Below, one piece after another: positions 16,496 through 24,553 of a stretch of DNA of 40,967 bases. Numbering within the stretch: position 1 is the stretch's first letter; every line of letters starts with the position of its first letter. A model generated the notes under the pieces. That model did no database searches. It was not told where the DNA came from and saw only the letters and a program-made list of their open reading frames with translations. The translations under genes were made by a program, and so were the position numbers. Origin of the DNA: Bacteroidota bacterium (GTDB lineage Bacteria; Bacteroidota; Bacteroidia; NS11-12g; UBA9320); the NCBI GenBank assembly GCA_002746305.1, contig NVWV01000014.1, positions 29,025-69,991 on the forward strand, written 5' to 3'.

Positions 16496-16520
16496 AAATC
16501 AATTTTGCAATGTATAGACC

Positions 16521-16624
16521 AACTAGGCAAACGGAAATTTCCCTGGACCAGCCACCGAAAATAAGCATAAAGGAATGGGTTGAGAATAACCTGTTTAACC
16601 TGAATTAACTATAGCCATTGTTTT
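16521..16624 (-). repeat. Type-2 spacer module with promoter
   Basis: This 104-nt spacer is closely related to 17021-17125: both have the piece ending CAGCCACCGAAAATAAGCAT, then AAAGGAATGGGTT, AATAACCTGTTTA or similar, and TTAACTATAGCCATTGT. On the minus strand the -7 element TATTTTCG (16556-16563) lies 60 nt before the ATG at 16495. The right end lies directly at the stop codon of the next gene (16625). Confidence 0.65.
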
Positions 16625-17005
16625 TTAGTTTAAAAATTTATATTCTGCTCCAGATTCTTTCAATTTATATTCATGACTTCCGTCACCATTGTAACAGTTG
16701 AATGAATCAGCTTCCAAAATCATGGATTTTTCGCTACTGTATATTTTGAATATCACTTTGTGAGGGTAGCCTTTTTGCGGTACGTTAATATTTCCTTCTA
16801 AAGTTCTGAGGCTATCAAATCTAGCTTGAATTATAGTTTTTACCTCTCCAACAGTAATTTCCAAACTATCTATATCAATGCCAAGTTCATTTTCAAAATT
16901 GAAATGATGTCCCCATTCCATCTTAACTGCGTTAGACAGAATTTTTAGGAATCCAAATCCAATGGCAATAATCAACAAAGTAGCTATTAGTGACTTCTTA
17001 ATCAT
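16625..17005 (-). CDS. Small membrane-anchored or exported protein, unknown
   Basis: A 126-residue protein with an N-terminal hydrophobic helix (SLIATLLIIAIGFGFLKILS) and a beta-rich remainder (NVPQKGYPHKVIFKIYSSE, MILEADSFNCYNGDGSHEY). No lipobox. No family recognised. It is flanked by two near-identical type-2 spacers, which makes it the cleanest example of a single-gene cassette in the window. Confidence 0.6.
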   Translation of the reverse strand: MIKKSLIATLLIIAIGFGFLKILSNAVKMEWGHHFNFENELGIDIDSLEITVGEVKTIIQARFDSLRTLEGNINVPQKGYPHKVIFKIYSSEKSMILEADSFNCYNGDGSHEYKLKESGAEYKFLN

Positions 17006-17020
17006 TTTTTAATAGTGCCC

Positions 17021-17125
17021 ACCAAACAAACAAAATTGCCTTGCTCACCCAGCAGCCACCGAAAATAAGCATAAAGGAATGGGTTTAGATAACCTGTTTA
17101 GCAAGTATTAACTATAGCCATTGTC
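17021..17125 (-). repeat. Type-2 spacer module with promoter
   Basis: The second copy of the 104-nt module (see 16521). On the minus strand the -7 element TATTTTCG is at 17060-17067, 55 nt before the ATG at 17005, and the right end TTAACTATAGCCATTGTCGT abuts the next gene's 3' end. Confidence 0.65.
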
Positions 17126-17139
17126 GTGCATAGCCTACG

Positions 17140-18567
17140 CTAATTTTTCATTGATTGATATATCGAACTATTCTCCATTTCATTTTGCTTCTTTTTTTCA
17201 ATTTTCTTAAAGATTTTTTTAAAATCACCTTTAAAATTTGATTTCAATTGGGTATTTCCTAACTTATCAAGACAATATAAAAAGTTATTAATTGATTCTT
17301 GAGAATCTCCTTTTCCAAAGGTTGCTGTAAGCCAAAAGAGTTGTGCTGCAAAATCATAAATACCCAAATCACATGCTATTTCTGCATATTCGAAAATGTC
17401 ACTTAATTTTTCATCTTTGTTTTTAAATAAACCGCTTATTTCTTGCCGCCTAAACAAGAGATATGCTTCTTTTCCATTGGTTGCTCTAACATCCATGTTA
17501 TACAAAGGATTGTGTTTGTAAATTTCAATTTTCGCGAAATCCCAACCTGTGTTGTCATCCAATGAAACTTTTTCTTCTTTCAGTTTTAATGCGTTTTCAG
17601 AGTAATATTTTTCATATAGAGCCCAAGATGAGTTGGGGTAAATTTCAAGAATATGTTTATATATATTGATTGCATCTTTATACTCTCCTTTGTCGTGCTT
17701 TACAATTCCTTTAAGGATTTCTTTTTCTAAATCTTGACTAAACAAGTTTAATCTATAATTAATGTTTTCTAAATATTCATTTGAAATAGTTTCTGGATTT
17801 GAAAATGAACGAAGAATTTCAATGTACTTTTTTGCATAATCAAATTCGCCTTGAGATACTAAAGTGTAAATTTTGGTTGTTGGAATAAGTTGATTTCCTT
17901 GATCCATTTCCAATGTTGCTCTCCAATAATTGGTGTTTAAACTTGTTGCTTTTTGAATATCGTGTTTTGTATTAAAATTAGTTTCCTGTATTAGTTTTCC
18001 AAATTCTTTGACTCCTACAAATTTGTCGTCTACAATTACTTGATAAGCACTTAATACGGGAAGAATTTCATTAATGGCATATTCTTTATTTAATTTCAGT
18101 TTGGTTTGTAAATCTGCATTTTCATATTCAGATAATTTTAATTTACTTGGATTTTCAAACTTTTTAAAATCAGTTATTTCACCAGTGTTTTTACTGTTTA
18201 TTGAAATGAATAGCGAGAAATCAACAAGTTTAGTATTTGCTATTTCTAGCGTATTTAGCTCTTCTAGAGTTTTGTTCTTTAACTCAATATCTATGTTAGG
18301 ATTTGAATATACTTTATACGTAGGTTTTCCTTCTTTGTGTACAATTACAAGTAATCCAATCTTTTGAGTTTTTGGTAAATGATTAAAGTTTGACTTACAA
18401 TAATCCGAGATTTTTGAGATTGAATTGATAAATTTTTCTTGATCAACATTAACGTCTGCAATTCTCTCATTGGAAAGTAGATTGATCATTAATTCGGCTT
18501 GGTTTTCCTGGGAAAAAGCATTTCCACATACGAGAATTAATATAAATGCTGTAAATTTTAGTTTCAT
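17140..18567 (-). CDS. Secreted TPR-like protein
   Basis: A 475-residue protein with a signal peptide (MKLKFTAFILILVCGNAFSQ). Residues up to about 200 show no family; from about 220 the chain is helical with TPR-like units, the clearest being EILKGIVKHDKGEYKDAINI followed by YKHILEIYPNSSWALYEKYY. A further helical pair near 385-430 (FEYAEIACDLGIYDFAAQLFW) looks like another repeat. It probably scaffolds protein contacts in the periplasm. No catalytic motif seen. Single gene under a type-1 promoter. Confidence 0.7.
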   Translation of the reverse strand: MKLKFTAFILILVCGNAFSQENQAELMINLLSNERIADVNVDQEKFINSISKISDYCKSNFNHLPKTQKIGLLVIVHKEGKPTYKVYSNPNIDIELKNKTLEELNTLEIANTKLVDFSLFISINSKNTGEITDFKKFENPSKLKLSEYENADLQTKLKLNKEYAINEILPVLSAYQVIVDDKFVGVKEFGKLIQETNFNTKHDIQKATSLNTNYWRATLEMDQGNQLIPTTKIYTLVSQGEFDYAKKYIEILRSFSNPETISNEYLENINYRLNLFSQDLEKEILKGIVKHDKGEYKDAINIYKHILEIYPNSSWALYEKYYSENALKLKEEKVSLDDNTGWDFAKIEIYKHNPLYNMDVRATNGKEAYLLFRRQEISGLFKNKDEKLSDIFEYAEIACDLGIYDFAAQLFWLTATFGKGDSQESINNFLYCLDKLGNTQLKSNFKGDFKKIFKKIEKKKQNEMENSSIYQSMKN

Positions 18568-18583
18568 ATTTTTTTGATTAGGA

Positions 18584-18717
18584 ATAACGGTCTGTCATAT
18601 TCATAGAGCGTTCAAGACAAATATACGTTTGTATTTTAAAGTCTAAAATGGAGCATAAAACAATGGGTTTAGTATAAGCTGTTTAGCTCCTATTAATTAT
18701 AGATATTGTTATGTGCT
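18584..18717. repeat. attC-like junction
   Basis: Left arm AATAAC-GGTCT-GTCATATTC (from 18584) faces right arm TTATAGAT-ATT-GTTATGTGC (to about 18715). The boxes pair as ATAAC with GTTAT, unequal unpaired spacers follow, then a loose second box. The right arm contains the stop codon of the gene at 18709. Between the arms is a type-1 promoter and then the right half of a type-2 module. Confidence 0.5.
18601..18643 (-). promoter_or_regulatory. Promoter, type-1 module
   Basis: The minus strand reads ACTTTAAAATACAAACG, then TATATTTG (18618-18625), then TCTTGAACGCTCTATGAA. It lies 50 nt upstream of the TPR-protein start. Confidence 0.75.
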
Positions 18718-19818
18718 GGGCTTTGTTTTATTTGTCATAAATCGGTTGAAAGATTGCCAATATTTGTCTTTATAAATGTCAAAATCCAGTTCAATTTTTT
18801 CCTGATATTCAGTTTTTACTTTATGCAGTTCTTTTGAGGGTTTTCTAAAGTCAATACAAGCGAAATATATTTCTCGAACAGAATCTGCTGTCTGTCTTCC
18901 TACATTAAGAAAACCTTCAGAATCTATTAATTGTGTCATTATTTTGTCCTCTATTTCATTCAAAAGTTGATATGTAGAATCATCGGGCATTCCATTATTA
19001 TTTTTTCCATCATATTTTATTTCCATAATAGCAATCCAAGGGTGAGAAGCTTTGCTGTCCCAATTCAATAAATCAGTATTAATGATTGCAAGTAATGGAA
19101 GTCCATTATTTAGAGTCACTTCTAGACTTGAATAACTGTCATTTTCAGTATTGTGACGTAACCCTTTGTATTTCTCTACGAATTCTTTCTCTCTCCAAGT
19201 CAAAAAATCTTTTAGTTTCTGAAATGGTATTAATTCACTATCTGCATCTTTTGGACTTATAATATTGACATTGTCAATTGCAGTTACAGAATTTAATTCT
19301 CCAAGTGAATTGTCTAAAGTAAGATACACACCATTTGTCATCGTTGCTCTATTCTCTTCATTAAAGTCTTGATGAGATATTGTTATGTCAATTTCATCTG
19401 GCATTTGCGGATGATCTGTTGAATAGAAATTCATTTTGCTTTCATCAAATTTGAATCCGTCCATCTCAATGTATTGATTTGTATCAGAAGGTTGTTTAAG
19501 TGCTGTAATTTTCCAATTAATCATTTTTGGTGCTGAGTCAACCAATTCTTCTACAAAAACGATATTTTTAATTACTCCATCTGCTGTTAAAATCAATTCA
19601 GCTGTATTGTCATTGTACATTCCAGCAAGAAACCAAAAGCCATCTTTTAGTTCATTAAGTTTTGGTGAAAGTTTTTCAAAAAAAACTTTATTAATGTTCC
19701 CTTGGTCTTTAAGAACTTTGTAGAATTTCTTTTCGTTTTGTTCAAACCATTTCCAGAATTCAGAGTACGAGGTAATTGGTTCTTCTTTTGTCCTAAATAT
19801 TGATTTAAAAAAACTCAT
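18709..19818 (-). CDS. DUF695-like protein
   Basis: A 369-residue cytoplasmic protein. The N-terminal half has an unassigned domain (YSEFWKWFEQNEKKFYKVLK, then a DGFWFLAGMYNDNTAELILTA strand pair). The C-terminal 140 residues resemble DUF695: LPLLAIINTDLLNWDSKASH, then PWIAIMEIKYDGKNNNGMPD, then YQLLNEIEDKI and a final sheet with REIYFACIDFRKPS. Function unknown. It starts 73 nt after the lipoprotein gene at 19892 and has no promoter module of its own, so the two probably share a message. Confidence 0.65.
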   Translation of the reverse strand: MSFFKSIFRTKEEPITSYSEFWKWFEQNEKKFYKVLKDQGNINKVFFEKLSPKLNELKDGFWFLAGMYNDNTAELILTADGVIKNIVFVEELVDSAPKMINWKITALKQPSDTNQYIEMDGFKFDESKMNFYSTDHPQMPDEIDITISHQDFNEENRATMTNGVYLTLDNSLGELNSVTAIDNVNIISPKDADSELIPFQKLKDFLTWREKEFVEKYKGLRHNTENDSYSSLEVTLNNGLPLLAIINTDLLNWDSKASHPWIAIMEIKYDGKNNNGMPDDSTYQLLNEIEDKIMTQLIDSEGFLNVGRQTADSVREIYFACIDFRKPSKELHKVKTEYQEKIELDFDIYKDKYWQSFNRFMTNKTKPST

Positions 19819-19891
19819 GTTATTTTTGTTCAGATTTTATTCTTAAAGTAATTTCGTTTTGTTCCGATTTGTTTGAGACGTGGCATCTATA

Positions 19892-20287
19892 TTATCTTTT
19901 TTCTCTTTCAGTTGATTCACATTCCTTTAATAGCTTAAGTCTAAGTTTACCCCCTCCAAGATCAGAAACTAAAATCATTTTTGAATTGGTTAATTCTTCA
20001 ATTTCCCAAATTGTAGTATCTCCATGTTCAATAATCAATAAGTTGTTTTCAGATAACGTCCAAGTGGCTTTATCTACTCCTCTATATTCACTTTCGCTTA
20101 CAAGGGTTGAGTCATGTTTGAAAATGAGAAATAACCCCGTGTTTGGAGCTGCAAGACCATCTGCGAGTCTCACCGCAGAGTCCACTTTCCATTTACCTTC
20201 AACTTTCGAATTGTCAATTTGATAATTGCACGAAATCATAGTCGATATTATAAAGGCAGTTGTGAGATGTTTTGAAATAAGTTTCAT
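19892..20287 (-). CDS. Small lipoprotein, lipocalin-like
   Basis: A 131-residue lipoprotein (FIISTMISC, Cys20) with the pattern VEGKWKVDSA, then FLIFKHDSTLVSE, YRGVDKATWTLSENNLLIIE and TTIWEIEELTNSKMILVSD, typical of the small lipocalin-like domain (DUF4488/lipocalin_4 kind) found in many Bacteroidota proteins. The ligand is unknown. It is first in a likely two-gene unit with the DUF695-like gene. Confidence 0.75.
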   Translation of the reverse strand: MKLISKHLTTAFIISTMISCNYQIDNSKVEGKWKVDSAVRLADGLAAPNTGLFLIFKHDSTLVSESEYRGVDKATWTLSENNLLIIEHGDTTIWEIEELTNSKMILVSDLGGGKLRLKLLKECESTEREKR

Positions 20288-20300
20288 CTATTATATCTAT

Positions 20301-20360
20301 AGCCAGATAAACGAAAACTTCCCTCACCCAGCCACCAAAAATAAGCATAAAGGAATGGGG
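20301..20360 (-). promoter_or_regulatory. Promoter, type-2 module
   Basis: The minus strand reads CCCATTCCTTTATGCT, then TATTTTTG (20336-20343, exact consensus), then GTGGCTGGGTGAGGGAAGTT. It lies 48 nt upstream of the ATG at 20287. The left part is shared with 16521 and 17021; the right part of this spacer is different. Confidence 0.7.
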
Positions 20361-20518
20361 GAGGAGGTATAAACACTTCCTAGTCCAACAATTGATAATA
20401 ATGCGGACAACTCTCTTTTTAATTTGTTCAAATCATTAATTCCACACTTGTAGTTCAAACAAAATGGTTCAATGTAAATTTTCGGTTTTTAGCAAGTGGT
20501 ATGTTGTGCAAAGTGTTT

Positions 20519-21013
20519 TTATTGAATCAGAACTCTACCGGCTATTATTCCAGCTACTATTATACTTAGTATTACAACTTTCAGTTTCATATTCGAGCCA
20601 TGTATGTGTCCATACAAAGTCAATAATATGTCAAAATCAGTTGCATTCGGGTTTGATATTTCAATTACGTACTGATTGGTATTTATGAACTTGTTTTTGT
20701 TTCGTATTTTGAGAAGAGTGTTATTCTCCTTGTCGACCATTTTTGTACCCCATTTAAACCCTGTCACACCAGTTATTTTTTGCCCAGTTTCCAAAAGTTC
20801 GGTATTCCCAGAAAAGGAATTGGTTTTTAAATTATAGATGATTTTTTCATCTTTAAAGACTTTTGTGTCCCATTTATTCCGTGATAATTTGAATGTCTCT
20901 CCATCAATACTGAATTCAGTAGTATTAAAATTCGATTGTGTTTTAATTCCCCCAATTAAAAGGCCATCTTCATTGTAAACATTATAGGAGCCGTTTTCTA
21001 ATTTTGCGATCAT
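20519..21013 (-). CDS. Beta-rich protein with C-terminal membrane tail
   Basis: A 164-residue protein. It begins without a signal peptide and runs as consecutive strands (YNVYNEDGLLIGGIKTQSN, TTEFSIDGETFKLSRNKW, NTLLKIRNKNKF), a pattern like the tubby/scramblase-like (LURP-type) barrel, then TDFDILLTLYGHIHG. The end is a single hydrophobic helix (LKVVILSIIVAGIIAGRVLI), making it a tail-anchored protein. Family assignment is tentative. Confidence 0.6.
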   Translation of the reverse strand: MIAKLENGSYNVYNEDGLLIGGIKTQSNFNTTEFSIDGETFKLSRNKWDTKVFKDEKIIYNLKTNSFSGNTELLETGQKITGVTGFKWGTKMVDKENNTLLKIRNKNKFINTNQYVIEISNPNATDFDILLTLYGHIHGSNMKLKVVILSIIVAGIIAGRVLIQ

Positions 21014-21339
21014 AGTTATACGTCTTGTTAATTATTAAGTCATGTATCTATTTTAGACTACGCACCGCTAATCAGGGTTTTGATTCGTGGAGCTATGAAG
21101 ACAAATATACGTTTGTATTTTAAAGTCTCGGTTTGAGTCATAAGAATAATAGATGGTATGTGGAATTCTGCTTTTATATCAAAGGTGATTTAGCCTTTGG
21201 CTGAATTCAACGATTAATTAAAAACAGTTAGGGTTTCAAAATTGTCACATTCCAAAGGAATGGACGTTTGTTAAAAGACATGAACTGCGATGTTAAATTA
21301 GGGTTTAGCATCAAATTTTATTTGATGTTACCTGCTGTT
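21014..21339. other. Spacer, 326 nt, no gene
   Basis: It holds a type-1 promoter (21112-21119), a 22-base segment at 21186-21207 nearly identical to 4141-4162 (core TAGCCTTTnGCTGAATTC), and ACGCACCGCTAATCAGG (about 21061-21076), which resembles ACGCACTGCTAAACGG at 21892-21907. No open frame of protein character was found on either strand. Confidence 0.55.
21100..21127 (-). promoter_or_regulatory. Promoter, type-1 module
   Basis: The minus strand reads ACTTTAAAATACAAACG, then TATATTTG (21112-21119), then TCTTCATAG. It lies 98 nt upstream of the ATG at 21013. Confidence 0.7.
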
Positions 21340-21858
21340 TTATTCATATTTTATTTCTCTTAATTCATTTAACCTGTCTGTGTTTCCGAAATCTTCAGAA
21401 TTGATTATTTCTCCATTTTCGTTATATTCCTTCCAAACTCCTACATCTCCATTAAACCTAAATCCACGTTCCTTTATATTCCCATTACAAAACCTAAGTT
21501 CAGCCAATCCTAAATGCTTACCCTTGTATCTAATGCCTTCAAAACTCCTTTCTACTCCTGGGCATAACTCTCGGACTAGTTCAAATTTTTGACTTTTACT
21601 GAAGAATATTGAAACAACTGTATCTTCATCTAAGGGTCGGTAATGGAATTTTTTCAATTTAATGTCACCTTTCCAATATGTAATGGTTTGCCAATTATCT
21701 CTAGTTGAGTCGATTTCAATTCTGTCGCTTTCAATATGACTTTCTTCAATAATCTTTTCTTTTACAGATTTACTCCAATTAGTTGCAAAATTTTCAATTG
21801 GCTGTTTACAAGCTGATAAAAAGCAAATGACCAAAGTTGTAATTATTGTGAATTTCAT
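21340..21858 (-). CDS. Lipoprotein with MORN-like repeats
   Basis: A 172-residue lipoprotein (VICFLSAC, Cys17). Near the end, NGDVGVWKEYNENGEIINSE is a MORN-type strand pair like those of the toxin-antitoxin-associated and envelope antirepeat proteins, preceded by a degenerate unit (RFCNGNIKERGFRF). The earlier part is unassigned. Role unknown. Confidence 0.65.
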   Translation of the reverse strand: MKFTIITTLVICFLSACKQPIENFATNWSKSVKEKIIEESHIESDRIEIDSTRDNWQTITYWKGDIKLKKFHYRPLDEDTVVSIFFSKSQKFELVRELCPGVERSFEGIRYKGKHLGLAELRFCNGNIKERGFRFNGDVGVWKEYNENGEIINSEDFGNTDRLNELREIKYE

Positions 21859-21886
21859 ATGTAATTTTTTGTGTTTCTCGAGTTGC

Positions 21887-22089
21887 AGCTAACGCACTGC
21901 TAAACGGAGTTCTGACTTGCGTGGCGTTCAAGACAAATATACGTTTGTATTTTAAAGTCTTGAATAAGCATAAACGAATGGGTTGAGTGCTAGGCTATTT
22001 AAGTGCCAGCTACAAGCTAGCTAGCGGGGTTTTTATGATTAGAACTATTGCTTTACACTGTTATTAATTTTATAAGGTGTTGTGTGCCG
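21887..22089. repeat. attC-like junction
   Basis: Left arm AGCTAAC-GCACTG-CTAAACGG (21887-21908) faces right arm TTTTATAA-GGT-GTTGTGTGC (about 22068-22086). The right arm encodes the last codons and stop of the gene at 22070 (A-H-N-T-L-stop). Between them lies a type-1 promoter followed by AATAAGCATAAACGAATGGG, the right half of a type-2 module. Confidence 0.55.
21923..21960 (-). promoter_or_regulatory. Promoter, type-1 module
   Basis: The minus strand reads GACTTTAAAATACAAACG, then TATATTTG (21934-21941), then TCTTGAACGCCAC. It lies 75 nt upstream of the ATG at 21858. Confidence 0.75.
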
Positions 22090-22738
22090 CTTTTAGTGTT
22101 CTTTTATATTCCAATTTTCGTTTAATTGATGCGTATAATATGAGGCCACAGCAAATTGAAAATACGAGCATAATTGGGTGGAATCCGTTAGTGTAAATGG
22201 TTCTGAAAACTAAAAACATTAAAAGTATTAAAAATGCAGAAAGTAGATAAACATTAAAATTCATGTTTGAAAGATTTGACTTGGCTTGTTCTAAATTGAT
22301 TTCTCTTTTTTTGTTTGGGTCAATCTTTAATTCAGATGTTAGCTTTTCGAAGTTCTCAAACTCTAAATCATTAATTTCTAAAGTTCCGTTAAAATCAGAA
22401 ATAGTAACCTTCCTATAAACTGTTCCTCGAGAAGCAAAGAAGTTTTCCCATTTCAGATTTTTGATTTTAGTCAGATCAATTTTCTCTTTTTTTAATAAAA
22501 ACGGATAAAATTCGACAATTTTATTACTGTCAATGGTGAGTATTCTGAATTTGTATAGAAAATAGAAAAGGACTCCAATTGTTATTAAAACTATAAGACC
22601 AACAAAAAATTTTGCGATGAAAATTAGGTCACTTGTAAACAAATGTTTGTCAATGGATAGATAAGTCAGCGTTCCTCCACATGAAAGCATTATGAGGAGC
22701 CAAAAAGATGTAAATATGTTATTAATTCCGATTTTCAT
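22070..22738 (-). CDS. Membrane protein with PH-like domain
   Basis: A 222-residue protein with two N-terminal membrane helices (near 10-27 and 38-62), a central soluble part with strands RILTIDSNKIVEFYPFLLKK, IDLTKIKNLKWENFFASRG, TVYRKVTISDFNGTLEINDL that looks like a bacterial PH domain, and two more helices near 160-205. The C-terminus KAAHNTL is encoded by an attC-like arm. No catalytic motif; role unknown. Confidence 0.6.
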   Translation of the reverse strand: MKIGINNIFTSFWLLIMLSCGGTLTYLSIDKHLFTSDLIFIAKFFVGLIVLITIGVLFYFLYKFRILTIDSNKIVEFYPFLLKKEKIDLTKIKNLKWENFFASRGTVYRKVTISDFNGTLEINDLEFENFEKLTSELKIDPNKKREINLEQAKSNLSNMNFNVYLLSAFLILLMFLVFRTIYTNGFHPIMLVFSICCGLILYASIKRKLEYKRTLKAAHNTL

Positions 22739-22772
22739 TTCTCAAATGGTAGTCAATGCTCTGAATAGGATA

Positions 22773-22843
22773 GGCAACGTATAAAAGTACGATAACTTTG
22801 GGTTTGGCACTTAACCCTTATTTTTTTATACTTTGTTGTAAGC
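22773..22843. repeat. attC-like junction, most compact
   Basis: In about 70 nt: GGCAAC-GTATAAAA (22773-22786) faces TTTTATAC-TTT-GTTGTAAGC (about 22824-22843). CAAC pairs with GTTG, then one side has no spacer and the other TTT, then GTATAAAA pairs perfectly with TTTTATAC. This unequal bulge is how attC sites mark strand and orientation. The right arm also encodes the last residues (AYNKV-stop) of the DUF2625 protein. Confidence 0.65.
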
Positions 22844-23512
22844 AGGCTTTATTAATTGTTCAGCAAATTTTTGGTGTAATTCCCAAATTTCAGAAATTGG
22901 AACTGCTTTTCTACTTAAATCATTAATGTTCTCGTGTTTTGTCCACAAAAACGGATAAAATGAATATACTTGGCTTCCATTTATTTCAGTTACTTCCTTT
23001 TCCCAATTTGTCCAACGAACATTTTTGTAAAATTCCGATAAATCTCCAGAAAAAGCCCACCATATAAAATCCGAATATCCAATATCCATTGGTTTCCATT
23101 CCAAAGAGTCTGGTGCAAAATAATAGACGTTTCCTAAATCATCTCCTAAAGCTCCACCATTAATTCCAAAAAAGCCACCAACGACATCATCTGCAATAAG
23201 AAAGATTGAAGGTTGTTCTCCGTATTCTTTAAAAGTTTTTCCTTTATTCCAATTTGGTAAAGTTCTGTCTAATTTGTTATTTCCTGAACCCAAAATCCTT
23301 AACCAACCGTTATCAACTAATATTCCTCCCGTTTCGTAAATTATTCCTCCCATTGGGGAACGAGTTGTCACTTGAGTATGGTAAAGTGCAGAATCTGCTT
23401 GTTTTTTATTTTTTGGAAGGATTTCGATTTTATTTGTCGCATCATTAATCCGTTCAGAAACTAATTTCCACCCAGGTTCTTCATTGTTTATTAATTCACT
23501 AATTGATTTCAT
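22826..23512 (-). CDS. DUF2625 family protein
   Basis: A 228-residue protein matching DUF2625 over most of its length: GGIIYETGGILVDNGWLRILG and GSG, FLIADDVVGGFFGINGGALG, NVYYFAPDSLEWKPMDIGYS and DFIWWAFSGDLSEFYKNVRW. Its biochemical role is unknown; the pattern recalls SUKH/immunity-type folds, but no toxin gene is adjacent. The C-terminal AYNKV comes from the neighbouring recombination-like arm and is not expected in the family. Confidence 0.85.
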   Translation of the reverse strand: MKSISELINNEEPGWKLVSERINDATNKIEILPKNKKQADSALYHTQVTTRSPMGGIIYETGGILVDNGWLRILGSGNNKLDRTLPNWNKGKTFKEYGEQPSIFLIADDVVGGFFGINGGALGDDLGNVYYFAPDSLEWKPMDIGYSDFIWWAFSGDLSEFYKNVRWTNWEKEVTEINGSQVYSFYPFLWTKHENINDLSRKAVPISEIWELHQKFAEQLIKPAYNKV

Positions 23513-23586
23513 TTCCTTTATTTATTACCCAAAATAATTCTTTAAAATCTCTAACATTCTTTAAATTATAGGTATCTCTTCAACTT

Positions 23587-23776
23587 GCTTATAACGGTTT
23601 GTGTATGAACAGTAAGGGATAAAAACTCACTTATTTTAGGTTTAGTACTTATCCGAATTTACAATTTTTTCTTTATTTAATAAATACGCAAAACTTACAA
23701 TTTCGCGTATTTGTAAATAGCACTGAACTTTCGTTAACCACTGAACGCCCTATTTGCTATATACAGTGTTGTAAGC
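23587..23776. repeat. attC-like junction
   Basis: Left arm GCTTATAAC-GGTTT-GTGTATGA (23587-23608) faces right arm GCTATATAC-AGT-GTTGTAAGC (23756-23776). The outer nine bases pair with one G-T. The right arm encodes the C-terminus of the gene at 23750 (TAYNTVYSK). In the middle is a nested stem: ATTTACAA (23657-23664) with TTGTAAAT (23711-23718), and inside it AAATACGC (23682-23689) with GCGTATTT (23705-23712). Confidence 0.65.
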
Positions 23777-24403
23777 TGTTTTTAATTTAGTTGATACTGA
23801 TAGTAAACTATCAAATCTGTTTTCGAATTTGTCATGGCTCCAACTAGGTTTCTCTTCTAACCTATACTTCGAAATAAAAGTAGTCGTAGGCCTGTTATGC
23901 CAATCTAAGTGTCTTATTACCGCCATTTTAGGATACTCAGGTATTTGCTCAACTAAGAGATAAATTTCAGAGCGATTATCAATGGCTTCTGCTACGTTAA
24001 AAATATTTCTCTCAACATAATTGTTCAATTGACCATGTTTTCCAAATTGTAATGATCCCAATATATAGTAATCGAGTGTTGACTCCCTAAAAGAGTTTGT
24101 TTCAAATCCCCATCCGTTTAACTGAGTAATTTGAACGTAGCTAGTGTCATGGAAGCTATTGGGATAATACAAATTGGTAAACCTAATTTCATTGCCATCA
24201 TCCAAGTATAAATCCGCATAAATCTCTTCAATTTCAATATCATAGTTACCTGTATGCATTTCAAAACTGTCTACAGAATTATTTTGAATAAGTTCTTTTT
24301 CAATGTTGTTGAAATTACGGTAATAGAAATATTGATGTACAAAAAAAGCTGCAACTGAAAGTAGAAAAATAGAAATGATAATATAGAGAATTACTTTTTT
24401 CAT
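23750..24403 (-). CDS. Membrane-anchored or exported protein, unknown
   Basis: A 217-residue protein with an N-terminal helix (VILYIIISIFLLSVAAFFVH) and a mainly beta remainder rich in aromatic residues (TSYVQITQLNGWGFETNSF, TLDYYILGSLQFGKHGQ, MAVIRHLDWHNRPTTTFIS). No lipobox and no recognised family. The last nine codons lie inside the right arm of the junction at 23587-23776. Confidence 0.6.
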   Translation of the reverse strand: MKKVILYIIISIFLLSVAAFFVHQYFYYRNFNNIEKELIQNNSVDSFEMHTGNYDIEIEEIYADLYLDDGNEIRFTNLYYPNSFHDTSYVQITQLNGWGFETNSFRESTLDYYILGSLQFGKHGQLNNYVERNIFNVAEAIDNRSEIYLLVEQIPEYPKMAVIRHLDWHNRPTTTFISKYRLEEKPSWSHDKFENRFDSLLSVSTKLKTAYNTVYSK

Positions 24404-24416
24404 TCTTGGTTTAATA

Positions 24417-24551
24417 GCTTACAACGGTCTTGTATATGATTAGTGGCGTGTTTAAGCACTAAAGTTAGTAAATAAATCACAGATAGAAAGTCCGTAATGA
24501 CTTTTGAAAATAGGCTTTTACTAGCAATTAATTTTATACGGTGTTGGGCAT
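24417..24551. repeat. attC-like junction
   Basis: Left arm GCTTACAAC-GGTCTT-GTATATGA (24417-24438) faces right arm TTTTATAC-GGT-GTTGGGCAT (24532-24551). CAAC pairs with GTTG and GTATA with TATAC across unequal spacers. Read on the minus strand the right arm is GCCCAAC, which fits the classical RYYYAAC box exactly. It begins 3 nt after the preceding stop codon. Confidence 0.65.
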
Positions 24552-24553
24552 AG

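Noticed and set aside
20464..20688. 74-codon plus-strand frame
   Set aside because: It is the shadow of the minus-strand gene 20519-21013 and has no promoter or recognisable product.
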